64,000 bases of DNA from CAZCCV01 sp964497515 (GTDB taxonomy: Bacteria > Armatimonadota > UBA5829 > DTLH01). The notes under the pieces are model-generated. The model did no database searches and was not told the origin of the DNA. It saw nothing but the letters and a program-made list of their open reading frames with translations. Positions 58,976-64,000 of the stretch are shown piece by piece. Location: assembly GCA_964497515.1 (NCBI GenBank), contig CAZCCV010000004.1:1-64000 (forward strand). Direction: 5' to 3'. How positions within the stretch are numbered: position 1 is the first letter of the stretch; each line of letters begins with the position of its first letter. The position numbers and the translations under genes were made by a program.

Positions 58976-59005
58976 TTGACAGTAACCGAAGACTGACACT
59001 ATACT
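58976..59005 (+). promoter_or_regulatory. Promoter of the TPR protein gene
   Basis: TTGACA (58976-58981) and TATACT (59000-59005) are separated by 18 bp. Confidence 0.75.
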
Positions 59006-59051
59006 GACATCAGTAACTCAGCAGTTGGTCTCTGGGGGAGTGTTTGCACAG

Positions 59052-59420
59052 ATGGATCAGCCGATTAATCACTTTGAACTCGGCCTGGCTGCGCTTAAGG
59101 CCGGAGATGTGGATGTCGCTGTGACTGAACTCGAGGCGGCGAGTCGCATAGATGGTGCTGACTACAAAGTGTTCAACTGCCTCGGTGCAGCCTATGCGCA
59201 GAAAGGCTTTTTTGAGAAGGCTATCGGTGCCTTCAAAACAGCCGCGCAGATGGCTCCAAACATCGCTCGAATCCACTACAACATTGCCCAGGCTTACGAA
59301 GCTGTCGGTATTTTGACAGAAGCCGAATACGAATACGAGAAAGCCGTCAGCATAGATCCTTCGTACACAAAAGCTGTCGAGGCTATGAGCGCGCTGAAGA
59401 AACGTCTAGACCACATTTAG
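59052..59420 (+). CDS. TPR-repeat protein
   Basis: The ATG at 59052 is preferred, with GGGGAG 11 bases upstream; in-frame GTG and TTG codons lie earlier. The 122-residue product consists of about three tetratricopeptide repeats (HFELGLAALKAGDVDVAVTELEAASRID; VFNCLGAAYAQKGFFEKAIGAFKTAAQMAP; IHYNIAQAYEAVGILTEAEYEYEKAVSIDP) and a short basic tail. There is no signal peptide. It is likely a protein-protein interaction adaptor; the partner is unknown. Confidence 0.85.
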   Translation: MDQPINHFELGLAALKAGDVDVAVTELEAASRIDGADYKVFNCLGAAYAQKGFFEKAIGAFKTAAQMAPNIARIHYNIAQAYEAVGILTEAEYEYEKAVSIDPSYTKAVEAMSALKKRLDHI

Positions 59421-59450
59421 AACCGAGCGGAATTCTCGTAACCTCGCCCT

Positions 59451-59470
59451 GCGCCTCTTTGCGCCTCTTT
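59451..59470. repeat. Short tandem repeat
   Basis: GCGCCTCTTT occurs twice in perfect tandem (59451-59460 and 59461-59470) in the gap after the TPR gene. No other feature is seen in 59421-59614 apart from a weak TTGCCA/TATTCT promoter-like pair at 59503-59530. Confidence 0.6.
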
Positions 59471-59614
59471 TTACCTGTATGCTTTGCCGGTTTGTTGCCC
59501 ATTTGCCATAAATCACAGTTGCTCTATTCTCGGTCGTGGAATACCTGTGTAGCAGTAACCAGGCCTGCAGGGGTGGCAACTGATCAGGCCTGATGTATGG
59601 GGTGGCTTACTACT

Positions 59615-60463
59615 ATGGCCGATGTCGGCACATGGGCGAAGCTTGCTGCGTATGTCGTCTGCATAGGTTTGGTGCTGGAGTTTGCACACCGAGCTTACTG
59701 GCAGCTCAACGCTTGGGCGGCGGGTCTTAAGTCTGGCGCTGGTGTCCGCGCTGTCCTATGCGCAACCTTCGCATCGTTTCCTCTTTTATCGGTATTGTTG
59801 GTAACTGGTCTGTTCTGCCGATATATCGACCAGTGCCCACTGGAGTGGATCGGCCTTCGTGCAGATTACGATTCGATCATTCTGTTCATCGAGGGCGTTT
59901 CCATCGCTGTAGCAGCAGTGACCGTGCTGTTCCTTATAGGGCACAGTATAGGTTGGTTTAAGATTGAGAGAAGTACTATTACAAGAAACCAGGTGCCGGC
60001 GTTCTGTGGCGGCGCGTGTGACTTCTCGCTAGCTGCTGTCTTCGAAGAAATCGCCATCCGCGGATATGTTTTCTCCCTGCTGATGCAAGCCAAAGGGCCG
60101 GTTGTTGCCGTTGTAGGCTCTGCGTGCGTGTTCTCTATGCTGCATATGATCAAACACCCACGTATTCCGCTTATCTTCACCATAAACGCTTTTATGTTTG
60201 GTATTATTACGGCTCAGGCCAGATTGGTTACCGGTTCTCTTTGGGCTCCAATCGGGCTGCACTTCGGCTGGAATCTTGCTCAGGGGCCCATATTTGGCCT
60301 GCCTTGCAGCGGAAGAGTCTACGACAACGGCCTTGTATGCTGCTCGGTCGCTGGCCCCGACTGGGTCACCGGCGGGTTGTACTCACCGGATGCTGGGGTT
60401 CTTGGGACTGTTTCCCTGGTGGTCACCGCAGCAGTCCTTATGCTTTTCCTTCCAATTCTATGA
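59615..60463 (+). CDS. CPBP-family intramembrane metalloprotease
   Basis: The ATG at 59615 has GGGGTGG upstream; the ATG at 59597 is an alternative. The product of about 282 residues has seven or eight membrane segments. It carries the CPBP/CAAX-protease motifs: FEEIAIRGYVF (EExxxR), VFSMLHM (FxxxH) and GLHFGWNLAQGP (HxxxN). In eukaryotes the Rce1 relatives cleave prenylated proteins; bacterial members often protect against peptides or act in signalling, with few known substrates. The C-terminal loop has several Cys. It is a single gene with its own terminator. Confidence 0.88.
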   Translation: MADVGTWAKLAAYVVCIGLVLEFAHRAYWQLNAWAAGLKSGAGVRAVLCATFASFPLLSVLLVTGLFCRYIDQCPLEWIGLRADYDSIILFIEGVSIAVAAVTVLFLIGHSIGWFKIERSTITRNQVPAFCGGACDFSLAAVFEEIAIRGYVFSLLMQAKGPVVAVVGSACVFSMLHMIKHPRIPLIFTINAFMFGIITAQARLVTGSLWAPIGLHFGWNLAQGPIFGLPCSGRVYDNGLVCCSVAGPDWVTGGLYSPDAGVLGTVSLVVTAAVLMLFLPIL

Positions 60464-60493
60464 TGCTGCAAAAACTTGATATATTCTCAAACT

Positions 60494-60519
60494 CGAGGAC
60501 AGCCGTCGTGCTGTCCTCG
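60494..60519 (+). terminator. Terminator of the CPBP protease gene
   Basis: CGAGGACAGC (60494-60503) pairs perfectly with GCTGTCCTCG (60510-60519), followed by TTTGTTG. Confidence 0.82.
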
Positions 60520-60632
60520 TTTGTTGTACTAAGATTGCTGTAATTAGAATCCAGATCGTGTGAAGTTACATGCTGTTTGCTGCGTCTAATATATTGGTGG
60601 AGTAAGAATGCAGAGAAAGGTTGGGTAGTCAG

Positions 60633-61340
60633 ATGAGAATAATGTTGATTGCACTGGTAATGGTCGTAGCTGGAGGCGTTCTTCTTGCCAAGGTAGCTCC
60701 ACCCGTTGGTGGGGAATTTGAGCAGGAACAGCCGCGAGAGAAGCTGATCACTCTAAATGTTCGGGACACCGACCTTAGAAGTGTACTCACAATGGTTTTC
60801 AATCAGGCAGGTGTCAACTACACCATAGCTAACAACGTTCAGGGGAGCGTCACTGCTTACATTGAAGGTCAGACTCTCGATAGTGCGCTTAGAGTAGTCC
60901 TTAGTCCACTAGGATTTACTTGGCGCAAAGACGGCAGCATCTACATGGTTGCAATGAAACAAGATGCTTTGCCACCAAGCACTCCACCGGTCGAGTTTTT
61001 CGAAGATTCAATGTTCCGGGAACCCGTCAAAGAGCAGGATATCAGGATCGAGAAGATTCCACTCAACTACATAGATGCTTACGAGCTCAAGGCGTTGCTC
61101 GAGGGTGGCAGTCCACGTTCAAGTCAGAATGCCGGTCGATTGGGTAGCATCGGTTTAGGTGGCTTGCAGCGAGGCTCAATAGGTGGCTTTGGAACAGGCT
61201 ACGGCGGCCCATTTGGGTCGGTTTATGGCGGTTTTGATAATAGTATGTACTCACCTTACGGCAACTACGGATACTACGGGGGATACGGTCGCAATTCAGC
61301 ACGTGGTCTATTTCAACCGGGCAGCTCGATCATCTATTAG
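60633..61340 (+). CDS. Exported STN-domain protein with Gly/Tyr-rich tail
   Basis: The ATG at 60633 has GAAAGG about 13 bases upstream. The 235-residue product has a signal peptide or anchor (IMLIALVMVVAGGVLLA) and an STN domain at about 40-110 (ITLNVRDTDLRSVLTMVFNQAGVNYTIANNVQGSVTAYIEG), as found at the N terminus of secretins and TonB receptors. A secretin N1-like start (IRIEKIPLNYIDAYELKALLEGG) follows. It then ends in a Gly/Tyr-rich low-complexity tail (about 165-235) rather than a secretin barrel. It lies 76 bp before an ECF sigma gene and may share its transcript. It could be a truncated secretin or an accessory pilotin-like factor. Confidence 0.75.
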   Translation: MRIMLIALVMVVAGGVLLAKVAPPVGGEFEQEQPREKLITLNVRDTDLRSVLTMVFNQAGVNYTIANNVQGSVTAYIEGQTLDSALRVVLSPLGFTWRKDGSIYMVAMKQDALPPSTPPVEFFEDSMFREPVKEQDIRIEKIPLNYIDAYELKALLEGGSPRSSQNAGRLGSIGLGGLQRGSIGGFGTGYGGPFGSVYGGFDNSMYSPYGNYGYYGGYGRNSARGLFQPGSSIIY

Positions 61341-61416
61341 CGGAAAGAGGACATTTGTTGTCGGAGCGGAAGAATCCTGTTGAGGCAGGCCGGTGCGATT
61401 GCTCTCGTAACACGCA

Positions 61417-62064
61417 GTGTACCGACGCAAGGCTGCTGATTTCACTAATGCTTGGGGAAGCATCATAGTCGCTAGCAACATACCGCAAAAAGATCGGGCA
61501 CAAGAGGATGACGTCGGTTTGGTGCGTCGCGCGAAAAGCGGAGACCTGGCCGCATACGGCTTGCTTGTCGAACGCCACCAGCGTAGTGTGTATGGCATTG
61601 TTTCAAGAATGATCGCCGGAAGAGAAGATGTCGACGATGTTGTGCAGGATGTTTTCGTCCAGGCATACCGCAGTATTAGCCGTTTTCGCGGAGACTCTGC
61701 TTTTTCGACGTGGCTTCACAGCATTGCAGTAAACATGACGATTCGGCACATACGAAAATCGAAGATCAGGCAATCTGTGTCGATAGATGATCCGTCCACG
61801 GGATTTGAGAATACTCTTGAGTCGAGCGACGCAGAGGCTCCCGAGGATGCTGCACTGATAGAAGAACGCAAGGCATTGGTGCGCGCTGCAGTCGATAACC
61901 TGCCGGAAAAACAAAGAACCGTTGTTGTATTGCACTATTTTGAAGATTATTCGTGCGAAGAGATTGCAAAGATATTGAACTGCTCAGTAGGAACAGTCTG
62001 GTCGAGGTTGCATTATGCGTGTCGAAAGCTCCGCGGGCATCTCAATTGGCTGGAGACCGCATAG
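61417..62064 (+). CDS. ECF-type RNA polymerase sigma factor
   Basis: The GTG at 61417 is the only reasonable in-frame start, though its ribosome site is weak. The 215-residue product has sigma region 2 (DLAAYGLLVERHQRSVYGIVSRMI; DVDDVVQDVFVQAYRSISRFRGDSAFSTWLHSIAVN) and region 4 (LVRAAVDNLPEKQRTVVVLHYFEDYSCEEIAKILNCSVGTVWSRLHYACRKLR). It lacks region 3, which defines the ECF group. The next gene, 23 bp on, encodes a zinc-finger membrane protein that should act as its anti-sigma factor. Confidence 0.95.
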   Translation: MYRRKAADFTNAWGSIIVASNIPQKDRAQEDDVGLVRRAKSGDLAAYGLLVERHQRSVYGIVSRMIAGREDVDDVVQDVFVQAYRSISRFRGDSAFSTWLHSIAVNMTIRHIRKSKIRQSVSIDDPSTGFENTLESSDAEAPEDAALIEERKALVRAAVDNLPEKQRTVVVLHYFEDYSCEEIAKILNCSVGTVWSRLHYACRKLRGHLNWLETA

Positions 62065-62087
62065 CACACGCAGGGATAACAGATTCT

Positions 62088-63608
62088 ATGTTCTGCTTCA
62101 GATTTCGAAAGAGCCTGATACGGTATAGCGAAGGGACACTGAGCGAGAAGCGTGCGTCTGCTACCGAACGACATCTCTTGCGATGCAGAGGTTGCCGAGA
62201 AGATCTCGCGCTGATCCAGCAGATATCGTCGGCAGTCAGGAACGCTCGTGTAGCAGCGACGGAGCCATCTCCCGACCTCTGGAGCAGAGTAGAAAGTGAA
62301 CTGACGACTCCTGCACGAGCACCTATTGGCAGTAGAAGTGGCCTTCGCTATGCTGGCGCAGTTGGTATCGCCGTGCTTGTGGTGATTGCTGCAGTAGGTA
62401 TTGGAAGAATGGGGCGATTTGAAGCCCCTCCAAGCTATGTTACTGTGCAACAGAGTTCAGATGTTTCCGAGAAGCTGGAATATGAGTCGAAGCCAGAGAA
62501 GCCGGGGTTCACATCAGAGCCTTCAGATAGTCCGAGGCTCGCGAGTACTGAGCAGACGACGAATGCATCGAAGCCATCCGCTGACAAACGCAAGCCGGTA
62601 ACTGTAATAGGAACGCAAAGTGATGTAGCTGCTATGCCTGAACCTGTGAATGCTATATATGATAATAGGGAGCAAATGAGTGGCGGGCCTCTAGAATCAC
62701 CTGAGGTTGCTGCAAAGTTCGTTACTCAAAACAGGGTTGATGCAGACTTCAAATCCTTGGCAGTCGCACCCAAACCTGCCGACACCGAACCTACAGAAGT
62801 CCTTTCCGCAGTAACGGGATCGCTTGTAGTTGGCGGAAAGAAGGCTTCATCGCCCGATTCTTCCGAAGAGCCTATCAAGAAGCACAGTCTAGGGCTGATC
62901 GGCCCTACGGTAGGTAATTCTCAACAGTTTGGCGATTCACCTCAACCAGTTTATGGGACTGTTCAGGATATGGTGGCAGTCTACAATCGTGGAGGAATGC
63001 TGCACGGGTGTATTGCTCAATATGAGGCAATCCTGAAAGCCAGACCTGATGACACAGAGGCTATGCGGTTCCTGTTAGCCGCCTACGAGGAAATCGGTAA
63101 CCAGCGGGGACGGGCGCATATGGCTTCACGTCTTCTCGAGCGAGAACCTGAGAATGCGCCGCTTTGGTACCGCGAGCTCGGATCCGCAGCTGCTTCACAG
63201 GGCAACGCTGATCTTGCTTTGGAGTGCTGGCGAAAGGGTCTCGAAATAAACCCAATCACTGACACAGCACACATATTGCAGGAGGCTGCCTCGCACGGCC
63301 TTCTGAGTGATCTTGAATCGTGGTACGAGCATGCCAGCGCAACGAAAAACAAAGCAACCCCTCTTCTGATACTGGCGTTGACTCTCGAGGAGCAGGGCTA
63401 CTACGAGCGGGCATCTGCAATCAGAAAGGATCTCTCAAATCTTGAGCCGGCGAATCAGCAGTTCTGGGTGCTCCTGGGAGACGATTTGCTGAATGCAGGA
63501 AAGCATACCGAGGCGCGGGAGGCTTTCGAAAGAGTTCTCACTATGGATAACCCCGATCTGCGCGCCATCGCCTTCGACCGACTGCAACAACTGCAGCAAC
63601 TGCGATAG
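62088..63608 (+). CDS. Zinc-finger anti-sigma factor with C-terminal TPR-like region
   Basis: The ATG at 62088 starts just after the sigma gene; the longer in-frame extension overlaps sigma region 4 and is not used. The 506-residue product has an N-terminal anti-sigma zinc domain (LIRYSEGTLSEKRASATERHLLRCRGCRED, with the HxxxCxxC motif). A membrane segment lies at about 82-105 (YAGAVGIAVLVVIAAVGIG). A long low-complexity periplasmic linker follows, then TPR repeats from about 305 to the end (EAILKARPDDTEAMRFLLAAYEEIG; REAFERVLTMDNP). It probably holds the sigma factor at the membrane and senses envelope state through the TPR part. Confidence 0.87.
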   Translation: MFCFRFRKSLIRYSEGTLSEKRASATERHLLRCRGCREDLALIQQISSAVRNARVAATEPSPDLWSRVESELTTPARAPIGSRSGLRYAGAVGIAVLVVIAAVGIGRMGRFEAPPSYVTVQQSSDVSEKLEYESKPEKPGFTSEPSDSPRLASTEQTTNASKPSADKRKPVTVIGTQSDVAAMPEPVNAIYDNREQMSGGPLESPEVAAKFVTQNRVDADFKSLAVAPKPADTEPTEVLSAVTGSLVVGGKKASSPDSSEEPIKKHSLGLIGPTVGNSQQFGDSPQPVYGTVQDMVAVYNRGGMLHGCIAQYEAILKARPDDTEAMRFLLAAYEEIGNQRGRAHMASRLLEREPENAPLWYRELGSAAASQGNADLALECWRKGLEINPITDTAHILQEAASHGLLSDLESWYEHASATKNKATPLLILALTLEEQGYYERASAIRKDLSNLEPANQQFWVLLGDDLLNAGKHTEAREAFERVLTMDNPDLRAIAFDRLQQLQQLR

Positions 63609-63928
63609 CTTCCCCTTATGCTGAGTTTGCCTCACCAGTTCTCTGGGTACATAATTTTTGAGAATCTGCGGACTTGCTTCAGGTGTTCTAACTATAAGAC
63701 TGCCAAAGACTCGGCATGCCAGCGAGCGTATGAAGAGAGTCCCGATTCATACCAAAGAAGATATGACTTCCGGTTTGAAATGCGGCCAGGTAGAGCACGT
63801 GCAGGAGAAAAAGAAGTAGAAATCTGCGTTCTTATACCTGTCGCTCGCCCGGTGGTTTTGCTTCCGCCGGGCGATTCTCGTATTATGGAGCAACCGCCTG
63901 AAAACAAAATAAGTGAGGTGCGTCACGA
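63609..63928. other. Gap without a convincing gene
   Basis: No tRNA, recognisable small RNA or plausible reading frame is seen. A 120-residue plus-strand frame at 63618 has no family resemblance and overlaps the terminator at 63845-63874. Confidence 0.5.
63845..63874 (+). terminator. Terminator of the sigma/anti-sigma operon
   Basis: TCGCCCGG (63845-63852) pairs with CCGGGCGA (63867-63874), followed by TTCTCGT. Confidence 0.6.
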
Positions 63929-64000
63929 ATGGCTGAATATGGTGTTGCAGCACTCTTTGAAATGGAAGAGTGGGGGGTAGACTTCCTTAAACGTCGCGAG
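63929..64000 (+). CDS. Start of a gene cut by the window end
   Basis: The ATG at 63929 lies 8 bases after GAGGTG and stays open to the last base. The 24 visible residues (MAEYGVAALFEMEEWG and on) have no stop and a coding-like composition. Too little is present to name a family. Confidence 0.6.
   Translation, partial: MAEYGVAALFEMEEWGVDFLKRRE

Noticed and set aside
63618..63980. A 120-codon frame after the anti-sigma gene
   Set aside because: No family resemblance; it covers the operon terminator and the ribosome site of the next gene in another frame.
1..64000. CRISPR arrays, insertion sequences, prophage genes, tRNA or rRNA genes
   Set aside because: No spaced repeat array, transposase, integrase, phage structural gene or tRNA-like T-loop and anticodon arrangement was recognised by eye; a covariance-model tRNA search would be decisive.

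Overview
The window reads as a chromosomal segment of a diderm, probably environmental bacterium, most likely a member of Armatimonadota or a close relative. The reasons are two prepilin-like proteins with the FTLIELLVVIAIIAILAAIL leader and an H-x9-DG-type tail, an ExbB-ExbD-TonB operon (so an outer membrane), a Wza/Wzz-type polysaccharide export pair, very frequent TTG and GTG starts behind strong GGAGG sites, and many large secreted multidomain proteins. The lineage call is inference from gene content. No phage, insertion sequence, CRISPR array, tRNA or rRNA gene was found. The only structural RNA recognised is RNase P RNA, on the minus strand at about 16042-16382.

Layout. 1-9000: secG, a frameshifted FN3 surface protein, a secreted calpain-like protease, a STAS protein coupled to a 63-residue Cys-rich protein, an N-terminal nucleophile asparaginase, a secreted metzincin-like/NHL protein, comF and a cold shock gene. 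9000-15200: accB-hom-purC on minus, diverging from a Wza/Wzz-like pair through two back-to-back promoters. 15200-19400: a Pro-rich lipoprotein, rnpB and a 941-residue secreted metallopeptidase-like protein. 19400-22800: acyl-CoA dehydrogenase, EtfB and ferredoxin-fused EtfA, in the order of CarCDE-type electron-bifurcating reductases. 22900-26900: comM, then exbB-exbD-tonB. 26900-31400: a rearranged paralogue of the 941-residue protein, a DUF362/ferredoxin protein and a prepilin-like protein. 31800-34500: leuS. 34500-41000: a minus-strand cell-wall operon (AMIN-amidase, GerMN protein, murI, rph, rdgB, a 66-residue protein, nagZ). 41100-49200: a left-handed beta-helix protein, a 1417-residue dehydratase-activase-like protein, an orphan histidine kinase, two unknown proteins and a CsoR/CstR-type repressor with a clear operator. 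49400-64000: a 1266-residue secreted protein, a second prepilin-like protein, a URO-D-like protein, argS, a CBS-DUF1385 fusion, rpmB, a TPR protein, a CPBP protease, an STN-domain protein, an ECF sigma factor with a zinc-finger anti-sigma/TPR partner, and a gene cut by the window end.

How the parts fit. Housekeeping genes (secG, leuS, argS, rpmB, rnpB, murI, rph, rdgB, purC, hom, accB) alternate with genes for the envelope and outside of the cell. Promoters are unusually legible: TTGACA/TATAAT-like pairs spaced 17-18 bp occur in front of many transcription units, and most convergent pairs are separated by clear hairpin terminators. The points most worth following up are the CarCDE-like redox module, the domain-rearranged secreted metallopeptidase paralogues, the repressor lacking the canonical CsoR histidine, a TonB carrying a Cys-rich module usually seen in penicillin-binding proteins, and an arginyl-tRNA synthetase whose HIGH motif has lost both histidines.
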